Below, in pieces: positions 40,982 to 51,699 of a stretch of 64,000 nt of DNA. The notes under the pieces are model-generated. The model was not told the origin of the DNA. It saw nothing but the letters and a program-made list of their open reading frames with translations, and made no database searches. A program made the translations under genes and the position numbers. The DNA is taken from the NCBI GenBank assembly GCA_018262195.1, contig JAGTRS010000020.1, positions 1 to 64,000 on the forward strand. The letters are read 5' to 3'. The DNA comes from Pseudomonadota bacterium. GTDB taxonomy: Bacteria > Pseudomonadota > Gammaproteobacteria > Burkholderiales > Rhodocyclaceae. Each line of letters begins with the position of its first letter. The first letter of the stretch is position 1.

Positions 40982-43099
40982 TCAATCCACCTTGAAGCCA
41001 GCGACGGAACCCTTCAGTTCGGAAGCCAGTGCAGTCAGTTCGTCAACAGCCTCGGCAGTGCGCTGCGTACCAGCCGTCGTTTGCTCAGTCACGTGGAGAA
41101 TGTCCTGCATCAGACGAGCCACCTGCGTCGCAGAATCAGCCTGATTCTGCGTCGAACTCGAAATGTCCTGAATCAGGTCGGCAAGGTCGCGTGACACCTG
41201 ACCAATTTCGGACAGCGCCTGACCGGCCGCATCAGAAAGCTTCGCCCCTTCAACCACGCCTCGGGTCGACTGTTCCATAGCCGAAACAGCATCCTGGGTA
41301 TCGGTCTGAATTGTTTTCACAATCGCCGCGATCTGTTTCGTTGCTTCGGCAGAACGTTCAGCCAGTCGCTGCACTTCCTCGGCAACCACTGTAAAGCCTC
41401 GGCCTGCATCACCGGCAGAAGCCGCCTGAATGGCTGCGTTCAAGGCAAGAACGTTGGTTTGTTCAGTAATGTCAGAAATCAGTTCCACGATTTCACCGAT
41501 CTCCTGCGAGCTTTCGCCGAGTCGCTTGATCCGCTTCGAGGTTTCCTGAATCTGATTACGAATTTCATTCATGCCCTTGATGGAGTCCTGCACAGCCTGC
41601 GTACCCTTTTCAGCGGCTGTCAGCGATTGTCGGGCAACTTGGGCGGACTGCGTTGCACTGCCAGACACCTCGGTCATCGAACGTGCCATTTCCAGTGCTG
41701 ACTGACCGGCTTCCTGAATTTCAGTCGATTGCCGTTCAGCAGCATCAAGCAGTTGCGCCGAGTTCAAGCGGGCGATTTCTGTCGCTGCCGTCACACGGTT
41801 CGCCGCGTCGTTGATCCGGCCGACCAGCACTCGAAGTTCTTCAATGGTGTAGTTGATCGAGTCGGCAATGGCGCCCGTGATGTTCTCGCTCACTGTTGCA
41901 GTTACAGTCAAGTCACCGTCAGCCAGGTCACCCAGTTCATTCATCAGGCGCAGAATGGCGTCCTGATTATCGCGATTGGTCTGGTCAGCGGCATGTCGCT
42001 GCAGTTCGGCCGCTTCAGCGCGGCGTTCCGTATCGTTCAGGTAGATCTTGGCCAGAAGTGCCAGCGTCGCAATGGCAATGATCGTCAGCACAATCAGCAG
42101 CACGATGTAGAGCCCGCGTTCGGACAAGGCACTCTGGTAAGCCAGTGCCAGTTCGTCCGTCGCCTTCAGCAGATCCTCACTCTCGCGGAAAATGCGCGAA
42201 CCGGCCTGCTTGGAAAGAACCAGCGGCTGCATATTGCCGAGAATGCTGGCAATAGCGCCTTGATATTCCTTGAACGCGCCGTCCAACTCGTCCAGCTTGG
42301 CGCGAGTGTCCGCATCGGCACCGCCCTTGGTCAAGCCACCGAGAATGTCACGGAAGGCATTGGTGTCCTTGCCGAGCAGGAAGGCCACTTCAGGGTTGAT
42401 TTCATTACCAACGAGCAGCGCAGAGGCATTCTTGGCAATCCGCTGCGTCAGCATGACCAACTGGTTGGCAGCAGCAATTTCGCGCGAAGCCGCTCCGGAT
42501 TGCAATTTCAGCGTAGCGATCTGCTCGGTCAATTCGAGCATGGTGGCATTGTTGTTGTCGATCAGCGCGACGCTCTTACCCAACGCAACGAGATTCTTTT
42601 CCTGGCCAATCACGGTTTCCGAGTCTTTGTCAGTCGCAACCCAGCGCTGAGCAAGTGTATCCAGCTGCGGACGAACATCACTCGGCGAAGAAGGAACGCT
42701 GACGTTACCGATTTCACCGCCATTGGTCAGTTGATCGAGGAGCTTGCCGAAGGTATCGCGTGATTCCTTCAACTGACTAAAGGCGACAGCATTACCCTGA
42801 AGCGCCAGCGACGAAGCCTTGGCCAGTCGCTGGGAGAGCATGCGCATTTCGCCCGATGCTGCAATGTAGGCAGTATTGTGCGTCGATTCCCGATTGTCAT
42901 GAAAGACCAAGGCTGCAATCAGGAGCAGCAGGGCAACGAAAATTCCACCCAGCGTTTTCATCTGCTGAATGACTGGTTGCTCGGCCAAGAATGCCGGCAA
43001 TGCCATCTTAGATGGCATTGCATCTGCAGAAACAGTCATGGGAGCAGCCCCACCTCTCCCTGCATTACCAATTTTCGGAAACTTGAAGCTGAAAGCCAT
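40982..43099 (-). CDS. pilJ: Methyl-accepting chemotaxis protein PilJ
   Basis: Two TM segments; type IV pili methyl-accepting sensor-like N-terminus; [47 protein letters not shown]; adjacent to pilI and chpA. Confidence 0.93.
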   Translation of the reverse strand: MAFSFKFPKIGNAGRGGAAPMTVSADAMPSKMALPAFLAEQPVIQQMKTLGGIFVALLLLIAALVFHDNRESTHNTAYIAASGEMRMLSQRLAKASSLALQGNAVAFSQLKESRDTFGKLLDQLTNGGEIGNVSVPSSPSDVRPQLDTLAQRWVATDKDSETVIGQEKNLVALGKSVALIDNNNATMLELTEQIATLKLQSGAASREIAAANQLVMLTQRIAKNASALLVGNEINPEVAFLLGKDTNAFRDILGGLTKGGADADTRAKLDELDGAFKEYQGAIASILGNMQPLVLSKQAGSRIFRESEDLLKATDELALAYQSALSERGLYIVLLIVLTIIAIATLALLAKIYLNDTERRAEAAELQRHAADQTNRDNQDAILRLMNELGDLADGDLTVTATVSENITGAIADSINYTIEELRVLVGRINDAANRVTAATEIARLNSAQLLDAAERQSTEIQEAGQSALEMARSMTEVSGSATQSAQVARQSLTAAEKGTQAVQDSIKGMNEIRNQIQETSKRIKRLGESSQEIGEIVELISDITEQTNVLALNAAIQAASAGDAGRGFTVVAEEVQRLAERSAEATKQIAAIVKTIQTDTQDAVSAMEQSTRGVVEGAKLSDAAGQALSEIGQVSRDLADLIQDISSSTQNQADSATQVARLMQDILHVTEQTTAGTQRTAEAVDELTALASELKGSVAGFKVD

Positions 43100-43137
43100 G
43101 GAAATCCTCCACTGGGGCTAGGGGCTAACGCCCTCTG

Positions 43138-43650
43138 TCAAACCCCGATATTCATGAAATCCTGATCGGCGAGCAATTCGCGAACCGACAGTTTGTGCCA
43201 GATTTTTCCGTGCGTATCGGCAAAACGCTGCGCCCCCCAGGCAGGCATGGATGCATCAGCCGACTCAGGTGTGAAATCTTCAGGATTCTTCAAACCCAGC
43301 ATCCGCGACACCAACAGCGCCGCATTGATACCGTAACGCGCCCCAATCAACAGCAATCGTGCATTGGAATTCTGAACGATCGGCGGACCACCCCGAAACA
43401 ACGAAAAATCACTGACCGCATGCAGATTGCCGCGGATATTCGATATCCCGACGAACCAGGGACGGGTAAGCGGAACCGGCGCCATCTGGGAGGCCTGAAC
43501 GATCTCTCCACCATCGGAAAGGTCAACCAGCCAAGCCTCACCACCCGCTTCCACCCCAAGCCAGGATGCCGAACCTTTGCCACGAGCCGCTTGGCTCAGA
43601 CGAGACGCAAGGTACTCCTGGAAATCGCGAAGACTGGTTTTCCGGGCCAT
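43138..43650 (-). CDS. pilI: CheW-like protein PilI
   Basis: WFVGISNIRGNLHAVSDFSLF; cluster position. Confidence 0.88.
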   Translation of the reverse strand: MARKTSLRDFQEYLASRLSQAARGKGSASWLGVEAGGEAWLVDLSDGGEIVQASQMAPVPLTRPWFVGISNIRGNLHAVSDFSLFRGGPPIVQNSNARLLLIGARYGINAALLVSRMLGLKNPEDFTPESADASMPAWGAQRFADTHGKIWHKLSVRELLADQDFMNIGV

Positions 43651-43654
43651 TTGG

Positions 43655-44020
43655 CTATGGCAGCGCGGCGATACGTTGCAATAGCTCTTCCGGATTCAAG
43701 GGCTTGACCAGATAGTCAATGGCTCCTTGACGCAAACCCCAGATCTTGTCGGTCTCTTGGCCTTTGGAGGTGCAGACGATGATTGGAATGCCCTTTGTTT
43801 CTTCATCCCGGGTCAGCGTACGTGTGGCCTGATAACCGTTCAGCCCAGGCATCACGACATCCATCAGGATCAGGTCAGGCTTGCTGGCCTTGGCCTTGGC
43901 AATACCTTCTTCTCCTGTTTCAGCGGTGGAAACCTGATAGCCAGCCTTGGTAAGAACATCGACCGTAAAAAACCGTTCGGTAGGTGAATCATCAACGACG
44001 AGAATATTCTTGATGGGCAT
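43655..44020 (-). CDS. pilH: Response regulator PilH
   Basis: NILVVDDSPTERFFTVDVLTKAGYQV; LILMDVVMPGLNGYQATRTL; cluster position. Confidence 0.9.
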   Translation of the reverse strand: MPIKNILVVDDSPTERFFTVDVLTKAGYQVSTAETGEEGIAKAKASKPDLILMDVVMPGLNGYQATRTLTRDEETKGIPIIVCTSKGQETDKIWGLRQGAIDYLVKPLNPEELLQRIAALP

Positions 44021-44034
44021 TTTTTCTTCCTGGA

Positions 44035-44445
44035 CTACGAATTGGATTCAGTTTCAGACGGCAACGCAAAGGCGGCTACCGTTTGCAGCAGACTATCTTT
44101 GGTAAATGGCTTGGTCAGGTACTGATCTGAGCCGACCATGCGGCCCCGCGCCCGATCGAACAGGCCATCCTTGGAGGAAAGCATGATCACGGGTGTTGCC
44201 TTGAACCGGGGATTTTTCTTGATCAGGGAACAGGTCTGGTAACCGTCGAGCCGCGGCATCATGATGTCGCAGAAGATCACACTTGGCTGGTGATCGGCAA
44301 TCTTGGCCAGCGCGTCAAATCCATCTTCAGCCAAGACGACCTGACACCCGGCCTGCACGAGAAATATCTCTGCACTGCGCCGTATCGTGTTGCTGTCGTC
44401 AATGACCATAACCCTGACACCACGCAGTCTGGATAAATCAGTCAA
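44035..44445 (-). CDS. pilG: Response regulator PilG
   Basis: VRVMVIDDSNTIRRSAEIFL; VIFCDIMMPRLDGYQTCSLIK; cluster position. Confidence 0.9.
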   Translation of the reverse strand: MTDLSRLRGVRVMVIDDSNTIRRSAEIFLVQAGCQVVLAEDGFDALAKIADHQPSVIFCDIMMPRLDGYQTCSLIKKNPRFKATPVIMLSSKDGLFDRARGRMVGSDQYLTKPFTKDSLLQTVAAFALPSETESNS

Positions 44446-44637
44446 TTTCCCTGTCCCCTCGGCCTCTGACGAGGCACTATCACTATCAGCACATCATACT
44501 ACGGAACTATTCCAGCAAATCAATAGCGGAAACGGTGTGTCAGCATCCTGATGATGGCTTCGGCAACTACCAGATTCGGATAAAATCGCTTCCATCTTAC
44601 CCAATTCCCTTCGCGACCGCCAAGGGCGCGAATATCA

Positions 44638-45513
44638 ATGACTGTCAGCCCCACCCCCCCCCCCAGCCCGCCGCTGGTTCTTGTCTTTGCAGCCAGTGAT
44701 CCGTCATCCGGCGCCGGCATCCAGGCTGATCTGCTAACGCTGGCCAGCCTGGGTTGCCACCCACTGACTGCCCTGACTGCGGTCACCGTGCAGGATACCG
44801 TTGGTGTACAGAGCCTTCATCCGCTGACAGCCGAGCTGGTTGAGCAGCAGGCGAGAACCATCCTTGAAGACATGCCGGTTGTCGCCTTCAAGATTGGCCT
44901 GCTCGGCAGCGTCGAAAACGTACTGGCGGTGGCCGAAATTGTTTCCGACTACCCGGAAATCCCGCTGATTCTCGATCCGGTGCTTGCATCCGGACGTGGC
45001 GACGACCTGTCGAGCGAAGAGATCATTTCCGCGATCCGTGAAATGCTGCTTCCCCAGACCACGCTACTCACGCCAAATGCACCGGAAGCCAGGCGACTGG
45101 CCGAAAGCGACGAAGACGATAGCGAGCCCTCGATCGACATCTGCGCCCAGCGCCTGATCGAGATGGGCGCCCAGTATGTGCTGATCACCGGAACCCACGA
45201 AAACACGCCGCAGGTCATCAACACGCTCTACGGCCCGGATGGTGTCGTCCGTCGCGACGAGTGGGAACGCCTGCCCGGCAGCTATCACGGATCTGGATGC
45301 ACCCTGGCCTCGGCCATCGCTGGCTGCATCGCCGGCGGAGCGAGCGTCGAGGATGCCGTGCGTGATGCACAGGATTACACCTGGCAAACACTTAAAAATG
45401 GTTTTCGCGCCGGTATGGGCCAGTACATTCCGGACCGTTTCTTCTGGGCACGCGGCACAGACGACGCTGCCGAAGAAAATACGCCAGAAAAAGCTGCCAA
45501 TGGCAAAGAATAA
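44638..45513 (+). CDS. thiD: Hydroxymethylpyrimidine/phosphomethylpyrimidine kinase
   Basis: [66 protein letters not shown]; contains a C11 tract at codons 5-9. Confidence 0.93.
   Translation: MTVSPTPPPSPPLVLVFAASDPSSGAGIQADLLTLASLGCHPLTALTAVTVQDTVGVQSLHPLTAELVEQQARTILEDMPVVAFKIGLLGSVENVLAVAEIVSDYPEIPLILDPVLASGRGDDLSSEEIISAIREMLLPQTTLLTPNAPEARRLAESDEDDSEPSIDICAQRLIEMGAQYVLITGTHENTPQVINTLYGPDGVVRRDEWERLPGSYHGSGCTLASAIAGCIAGGASVEDAVRDAQDYTWQTLKNGFRAGMGQYIPDRFFWARGTDDAAEENTPEKAANGKE
44654..44664. repeat. C11 homopolymer within the 5' end of thiD
   Basis: Direct reading: atgactgtcagcccca-ccccccccccc-agcccg. Confidence 0.93.
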
Positions 45514-46135
45514 ACTACGTGGCCTCTATGCCATCACGCCTGATCTCGCCGACGGCGCCCGCTTGCTCGCCGATGTCGAAGCTGCGCTGGCCGGAGGCTG
45601 CCGCATCGTGCAATACCGCGACAAACTAAGCGCTATGCCCGAACAGGTCGCCCGCGCCCGGGCGCTGCGCGAACTGACCCGCCGTTTTGCAGCAACCCTG
45701 TTGATCAACGACGATCTGGCACTGGCTGCACTGGTCCGGGCTGATGGCGTGCACCTCGGCAAGGATGACGGCAATCTGGTGGCCGCCCGCGCCATTCTCG
45801 GCCCGGACAAGATTCTCGGCGCCTCGTGCTACGCCGACTTTTCCGCTGCCGAGACTGCCAGCCGGACTGGCGCCGATTACGTGGCCTTTGGCGCAGTCTA
45901 TCCATCACCAACCAAGCCCGACGCAGCGAAGGCAACGCCCGATCTGTTTGCTCGAGCCCAGGCCGAATTGGCGGCTGGAACCTGCGCCATCGGCGGAATC
46001 ACACTGGACAACGCCCCACCTTTGATCGTCGCCGGCGCCGATCTGCTCGCCGTCATTACCGATTTGTTCAGCGCCCCCGACATCACGGTGCGCGCTGCCG
46101 CCTACCAACGTCTTTTCGAGGAAGCCCACCTATGA
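45500..46135 (+). CDS. thiE: Thiamine-phosphate synthase
   Basis: [73 protein letters not shown] at 45500 overlaps the thiD 3' end. Confidence 0.94.
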   Translation: MAKNKLRGLYAITPDLADGARLLADVEAALAGGCRIVQYRDKLSAMPEQVARARALRELTRRFAATLLINDDLALAALVRADGVHLGKDDGNLVAARAILGPDKILGASCYADFSAAETASRTGADYVAFGAVYPSPTKPDAAKATPDLFARAQAELAAGTCAIGGITLDNAPPLIVAGADLLAVITDLFSAPDITVRAAAYQRLFEEAHL

Positions 46136-47415
46136 CCTCTCGCAACCAGCAACTGTTTGAACGCGCCCAGCGCCACATTCCCGGCGGCGTCAATTCACCG
46201 GTGCGAGCCTTCCGGTCGGTCGGCGGCACGCCCTGTTTCTTCCAGAAGGGCGTCGGTCCCAAGGTGCAGGATGCAGACGGCAAGTGGTACACCGACTATG
46301 TTGGCTCATGGGGTCCGATGATCCTCGGCCACGCCCATCCTGAAGTCATCGCCGCCGTCCAAGCTGCGGTCGTCGATGGCCTTTCCTTCGGCGCACCGAC
46401 CGAGAAGGAAGTCGACATCGCCGACCTGCTCTGCGAACTGGTACCGTCAATGGACATGGTGCGCCTGGTTTCCTCCGGCACCGAAGCGACGATGAGCGCC
46501 ATCCGTCTGGCCCGTGGTTATACCGGCCGCGACATACTGATCAAGTTCGAAGGCTGCTATCACGGCCACTCCGATGGCCTGCTGGTGAAGGCGGGTTCGG
46601 GCCTGCTGACCTTCGGCAACCCCTCTTCCAGCGGCGTACCGGCGGGCGTTGCCGAGAACACCATGGTGCTGACCTACAACGACCCGCAGGAACTGGCTGA
46701 CGCTTTCGCCAAACATGGCGACAAGATCGCCGCAGTGATCGTCGAACCAGTCGTTGGTAACATGAACCTGATCGCCCCCACACCGGAATTCCTCAAAGCC
46801 ATGCGCGAGCTGTGCACGAAAAACGGTTCGGTGCTGATTTTCGATGAAGTAATGACCGGCTTCCGCGTCGGCCTGAAAAGCGCGCAGGGCCTGTTCGGCA
46901 TCACACCAGACCTGTCCACCTTCGGCAAGGTGGTCGGCGGCGGCATGCCGCTCGGCGCCTTTGGCGGCAAGCGCGAAATCATGGAACAGATCGCCCCGCT
47001 CGGCCCGGTCTATCAGGCTGGTACGCTGTCCGGCAACCCGATCGCCACGGCCGCTGGCCTGGCCACTTTAAAGCTCATTCAGGCGCCCGGTTTTTACGAA
47101 AACCTGACCGCCAAGACCAAGGCCCTGTGCGATGGTCTGGTCACCGCCGCGAAAAAGCATGGCGTCGCCTTCTCCGCCCAGAACATTGGCGGCATGTTCG
47201 GTCTCTACTTCGCCGAAAATTGCCCGGGCACCTACGACGAAGTGCTGGCCTGCGACAAGGAAGCCTTCAACCGTTTCTTCCACGCCATGCTCGACGCTGG
47301 CCACTACTTTGCACCGTCGGCCTTCGAGGCCGGCTTTGTGTCAGCCGCCCACTCAGATGCCGACATCGCCGGCACCATCGCGGCGGCTGATGCGTATTTC
47401 GCCACTCTGAAATAA
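46132..47415 (+). CDS. hemL: Glutamate-1-semialdehyde 2,1-aminomutase
   Basis: [78 protein letters not shown]. Confidence 0.96.
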   Translation: MTSRNQQLFERAQRHIPGGVNSPVRAFRSVGGTPCFFQKGVGPKVQDADGKWYTDYVGSWGPMILGHAHPEVIAAVQAAVVDGLSFGAPTEKEVDIADLLCELVPSMDMVRLVSSGTEATMSAIRLARGYTGRDILIKFEGCYHGHSDGLLVKAGSGLLTFGNPSSSGVPAGVAENTMVLTYNDPQELADAFAKHGDKIAAVIVEPVVGNMNLIAPTPEFLKAMRELCTKNGSVLIFDEVMTGFRVGLKSAQGLFGITPDLSTFGKVVGGGMPLGAFGGKREIMEQIAPLGPVYQAGTLSGNPIATAAGLATLKLIQAPGFYENLTAKTKALCDGLVTAAKKHGVAFSAQNIGGMFGLYFAENCPGTYDEVLACDKEAFNRFFHAMLDAGHYFAPSAFEAGFVSAAHSDADIAGTIAAADAYFATLK

Positions 47416-47754
47416 GTGAGCACCGGTTTCGCCTGGCTGGTCCTGTTCGTCGCCGGTCTCTGTGAGATCGGCTGGGCTGTCGGCATGAAATATACCGATG
47501 GCTTCAGCCGCCTTTGGCCGAGCATCTGGACGGTAATCGGCATGGCCGCCAGCGTCATCCTGCTCGGCTGGTCGCTCAAGACCCTGCCACTGGGTACTGC
47601 CTACGCCGTGTGGACGGGCATAGGCGCCGTAGGAACGGCGATTCTCGGCATCTACCTTTTTGACGAATCGCGTGAGGTGCTGCGCTTTGTCTGCATCGGC
47701 CTGATCGTCGCAGGCATTGTTGGATTGAAGCTGGTGACGCCCGACACACCCTGA
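47416..47754 (+). CDS. SMR family multidrug/guanidinium exporter (SugE/Gdx-like)
   Basis: [71 protein letters not shown] start. Confidence 0.92.
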   Translation: MSTGFAWLVLFVAGLCEIGWAVGMKYTDGFSRLWPSIWTVIGMAASVILLGWSLKTLPLGTAYAVWTGIGAVGTAILGIYLFDESREVLRFVCIGLIVAGIVGLKLVTPDTP

Positions 47755-47757
47755 TCT

Positions 47758-49200
47758 CTACATCAAGAACAGCGTCGCCAATCCGAGGAAGATGAAGAAT
47801 CCACCAGAGTCGGTCAGCGCAGTAATCATGACCGAACCGCCAACCGCAGGGTCGGCACCAAATTTCTGGCGCAGCAGCGGGATGCCAACACCCGCCGAAG
47901 CAGCCAGCAGCAGGTTCAAAGTCATCGCCGAAGTCATCACGAAACCGAGCTGGGCGCTACCATAGAGCCACCAGGCAGCAATGCCTAGCAAGCTGCCCCA
48001 GATCAGGCCGTTGATCGTCGCCACCCCGAGTTCCTTGCGCAGCAAGCGGCGCATGGCGTCGGGCTGGACTTGCCCCATGGCGATGGCACGGACGATCATC
48101 GTGATCGTCTGATTACCGGAATTGCCACCGATACCCGCGACAATCGGCATCAAGGCGGCCAGGGCAACCAGTTTTTCGATGGAGTCCTCGAAAGCACCAA
48201 TCACCCGCGAGGCGACGAATGCAGTCACGAGATTGACCGCCAGCCAGGCCCAGCGGTTTTTCACCGAATCCCAGACGGAAGCGAAAATATCTTCTTCCTC
48301 TTTCAGGCCGGCCTGCGCCAGCTGCTCGCTGTCAGCTTCTTCGCGGATGAAGTCCACCACCGCATTGACGGTGACGCGGCCAACCAGCTTGCCCTCGGGA
48401 TCAAGCACCGGCGCCGAGACCAGATCGTAACGTTCGAACGCCTTGGCAGCCTCTTCAGCCAGGTCATCGGGCTCGAATTCGACGAAATCGGTCTGCATCA
48501 GGCTGCCAACTTCGACCTCGACCTCATTGACCAGCAGGATGTTCAGGGGCAGCACCCCGGTCAGGTGCTCATTGCGATCAACAACGAATAACTGGTCAGT
48601 ATGATCTGGCAGTTCGTCAAAACGACGGAGATATCGCAAAACGACTTCCAGCGACACATCCTCACGTACGGTGACCATGTCGAAATCCATGATCGAACCG
48701 ACCGACTCCTCAGGATAGGACATCGCGGCGCGCAACTGCTCGCGCTCTTCGATGGTCAAACCACGGAAAACATCGTCGATAACGCCCTGTGGCAGGTCGG
48801 GCGCAAGGTCGGCCAGTTCGTCGGCATCCAGCGTTTCGGCGGCAGCGACCAGCTCGGTCCGCTCCATCGAATCGATCAGCGTTTCCCGAACCGCATCCGA
48901 GACTTCGAGAAGGATTTCGCCTTCGAGCTCGGGATTGACCAGTTCCCAGACGATCAGACGTTCATCGGTGGGCAGCGCTTCGAGGACGTAGGCGATATCC
49001 GCCGGGTGCATCGGCTCAAGTCTGGCCTGCAGCTCATTCAGATGCTGCTTGTGGACAATGTCCTCAACCAGATCGTGGCGCGGTCCTTCCTGCCGGTGCA
49101 CCAAATCCTCGACCAGCTTGTGCCGGGCGAGCAGGGTTTGCACCTCGGCGAGGCGCTCCTGCAAGTCTTCGGTATCGGTCAGCTGGGATTCTTCGCTCAT
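47758..49200 (-). CDS. mgtE: Magnesium transporter MgtE
   Basis: MHPADIAYVLEALPTDERLIVWELV; tandem CBS region; GGNSGNQTITMIVRAIAMGQV in the TM domain. Confidence 0.94.
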   Translation of the reverse strand: MSEESQLTDTEDLQERLAEVQTLLARHKLVEDLVHRQEGPRHDLVEDIVHKQHLNELQARLEPMHPADIAYVLEALPTDERLIVWELVNPELEGEILLEVSDAVRETLIDSMERTELVAAAETLDADELADLAPDLPQGVIDDVFRGLTIEEREQLRAAMSYPEESVGSIMDFDMVTVREDVSLEVVLRYLRRFDELPDHTDQLFVVDRNEHLTGVLPLNILLVNEVEVEVGSLMQTDFVEFEPDDLAEEAAKAFERYDLVSAPVLDPEGKLVGRVTVNAVVDFIREEADSEQLAQAGLKEEEDIFASVWDSVKNRWAWLAVNLVTAFVASRVIGAFEDSIEKLVALAALMPIVAGIGGNSGNQTITMIVRAIAMGQVQPDAMRRLLRKELGVATINGLIWGSLLGIAAWWLYGSAQLGFVMTSAMTLNLLLAASAGVGIPLLRQKFGADPAVGGSVMITALTDSGGFFIFLGLATLFLM

Positions 49201-49295
49201 GGTGCGGTGCCGCAAAATGGTGGGCCATTTTAGCACCGGGCGAATGACCGGACCCTTACAAAATCACTGAGGAAAACCCGTATTCCGGCGATATT

Positions 49296-49991
49296 TCACG
49301 GAACATCGGCGCCCGGCATTCGGCCGAGAATGATCGCAGTCTTGCGCCCGAGGCCAGGTGCATTGCGATTGCGTTCGTAAAAGCGCGGATTCGGCACCAT
49401 GCCAGCCAGACGTGCCGCCTGCTCCGGACCCAGTTGGGCTGCGCCGACGCTGTAGTAATGACGGGCAGCGGCCTCGGCACCAAAGACCCCGTTGCCCCAC
49501 TCGATCACGTTCAGGTAAACCTCGAAAATCCGCTTTTTGCTCCACAGATTTTCCAGCATCAAGGTGATGATGGCTTCCTCCACCTTGCGGAAATAGGACT
49601 TGGTGGGTGTCAGGAAGAGATTTTTCGCCAGTTGTTGGCTGATGGTCGAACCGCCGGCGACAAAGCGCCCCTTCTTCTGGTTCTTTTCCATCGCTTTCTG
49701 CATGCCTTCCCAGTCGAAGCCTTCATGATCGACGAACTTGGCGTCTTCGGCCGCGATGATGGCGCGCTTCAGATGGATGGAAATTCGCTCGTAAGGCACC
49801 CATTGTTGCTTGAGTTGCGCCCCCGGATTTTTCTGGCGCAATTCAGCCAGGCGGATTTCCATGAAGCGTGTTTCACCGGGATTGACCCAACCCCACAGCA
49901 AAACCCAGCCAAGCAGCCATAACTGCCAGACGAGAAACAGACCGACCAGCCCGAGCAACAACCATTTCAGCCAGCGGCCGAGGGTTTTCAT
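49296..49991 (-). CDS. mtgA: Monofunctional biosynthetic peptidoglycan transglycosylase
   Basis: [64 protein letters not shown]. Confidence 0.95.
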   Translation of the reverse strand: MKTLGRWLKWLLLGLVGLFLVWQLWLLGWVLLWGWVNPGETRFMEIRLAELRQKNPGAQLKQQWVPYERISIHLKRAIIAAEDAKFVDHEGFDWEGMQKAMEKNQKKGRFVAGGSTISQQLAKNLFLTPTKSYFRKVEEAIITLMLENLWSKKRIFEVYLNVIEWGNGVFGAEAAARHYYSVGAAQLGPEQAARLAGMVPNPRFYERNRNAPGLGRKTAIILGRMPGADVP

Positions 49992-50812
49992 GCGGCCAGC
50001 TTGGCTCGCAGATCTGCCAGCACCTCTTCAGTGGTCGGGCGTACGCCGCGCCAGACAAAGAATGCTTCCGCCGCCTGCTCGACCAGCATGCCGAGGCCAT
50101 CGGCCCGTGTTGCCGCCCCCTGCACCCGAGCCAGCGTCAGAAACGGCGTTTCACCTTTGCCGTACATCATGTCGTAAGCCAGACTGCCCGGCGCAAAGAT
50201 ACCGGCAGGCAGAGGCAGGCTTTCGCCGGAAAGGCTTGCTGAAGTAGCGTTAATGACCAAATCGAAGCATTTGCCGTCAATTTCTGCAAAATTCCCAGCC
50301 CCCAGCAAGGCGACATCGGCAAATGCCTGCGCCAACGCGACCGCCTTGTCGGCACTGCGGTTGGCAATAAACAGCGAAGCCGGTTTTTCGGCCAACAAAG
50401 GCGCAATTACTCCGCGCGAAGCGCCACCGGCACCAAGCAATAGAATGCGCTTGCCGGCCAGCGGAAAATCGAGGTTTTGCGTAATGTCGCGAACCAGCCC
50501 TGCGCCGTCCGTGTTGTCGCCAAAAATCTCAGAGCCGTTGAAAGCCAGGGTATTGACCGCCCCGGCCCGCGCTGCGCGATCAGACAGGCGGGTCGCCAGG
50601 CGATAGGCTTCTTCCTTGAACGGCACAGTGACATTTGCCCCCTTGCCACCCGCCGCAACAAATTCTGAAACCGCTTGCGGGAAGCCATCAACCGGTGCCA
50701 GACGAGCTTCGTAGACAAGATCCTGCGCAGTCAGGGCAGCAAAAGCGGCATGAATGGCCGGCGATCTGGAATGGGCAATCGGATTGCCGAAGACGCAGTA
50801 CAAGTCGCTCAT
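49988..50812 (-). CDS. aroE: Shikimate dehydrogenase
   Basis: [64 protein letters not shown]. Confidence 0.96.
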   Translation of the reverse strand: MSDLYCVFGNPIAHSRSPAIHAAFAALTAQDLVYEARLAPVDGFPQAVSEFVAAGGKGANVTVPFKEEAYRLATRLSDRAARAGAVNTLAFNGSEIFGDNTDGAGLVRDITQNLDFPLAGKRILLLGAGGASRGVIAPLLAEKPASLFIANRSADKAVALAQAFADVALLGAGNFAEIDGKCFDLVINATSASLSGESLPLPAGIFAPGSLAYDMMYGKGETPFLTLARVQGAATRADGLGMLVEQAAEAFFVWRGVRPTTEEVLADLRAKLAA

Positions 50813-51699
50813 TTGGTGGCTGTATTCAAGGCATCGCCCTGGGTGAAATACCAGGTACGGGCAAAGGACAGCACGGTCGCGCCACCCAGCGCCTGCTGAG
50901 GAATGGCACCAAAAGGGGCCGACATTCGGAGAATGCGCAGGGCAGCCTGATCAAGCACCTTGTGACCGGAGGAACGTGAAATCTCCGCGTTATACAGGCT
51001 ACCGTCCTCGGCGCGCAGTTCAACAAAGATCACCACCGCACCGTAGAGCTTGCCACGTGCCTCGGCTGGATAATTCAGCGTGCCGATCCGTTCGATTTTC
51101 TGCTTCCACCCATCCAGATAGGCTGCCAAGCCATATTCTTCAGTGCGTGCCCCGACAAATTTCTTGCGCGGCCGCTTGCTGTATTCGTCCGCCGTCTTGC
51201 TGATCTCGCCCTCCAGCCGCGCCATCGCGCGGGCTGATTCGGCAAGGTCGAGACCGCTGACACTGGGCACCGGCGAGGGCTGCTCGCTGGCCGTTTTTGC
51301 TGCAGCCACATTGCGCAGACTCTTGGCCTGAGTCAGCAGTTTTTGCTGGGCGCTCTCCAGCTCCTGAACGCGGCGCTGCATCTGCTGGATGGAATCGCCT
51401 TCAGTCTGCTGATGCGTTGGCGGCAGCGGCGTCTTGGCCCGACGGTTTTCGTCGGTATTACCACCACCATCGAGATTCGCTTGCGCCAGCGCCTGAGCAT
51501 CTGTCGGCTTGCGCGCCGATTTGGCGTTGACCAGGATGATGTCCATGGCCTTTTCACGAAAGGCCTTGGAAGCATCGGGAAACTTGAATTCCAGCGCGAG
51601 CAGAACTGCATGAATCAATAGCGAAATACCAAGCGCGATCCACAGACGGCGGTCTTGCTTCGCCGCCGGCACTTTTCGCAGCTTGGCCGCCTTCTTCAC
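50809..51699 (-). CDS. Energy transducer TonB-like protein
   Basis: N-terminal TM, coiled linker, C-terminal [44 protein letters not shown]. Confidence 0.87.
   Translation of the reverse strand: MKKAAKLRKVPAAKQDRRLWIALGISLLIHAVLLALEFKFPDASKAFREKAMDIILVNAKSARKPTDAQALAQANLDGGGNTDENRRAKTPLPPTHQQTEGDSIQQMQRRVQELESAQQKLLTQAKSLRNVAAAKTASEQPSPVPSVSGLDLAESARAMARLEGEISKTADEYSKRPRKKFVGARTEEYGLAAYLDGWKQKIERIGTLNYPAEARGKLYGAVVIFVELRAEDGSLYNAEISRSSGHKVLDQAALRILRMSAPFGAIPQQALGGATVLSFARTWYFTQGDALNTATK

Noticed and set aside
44446-44637. Possible TPP riboswitch upstream of thiD/thiE
   Set aside because: No CTGAGA thi-box or recognisable TPP fold seen in the pilG-thiD intergenic region; the thiC 5' end, where one might occur, is outside the window.
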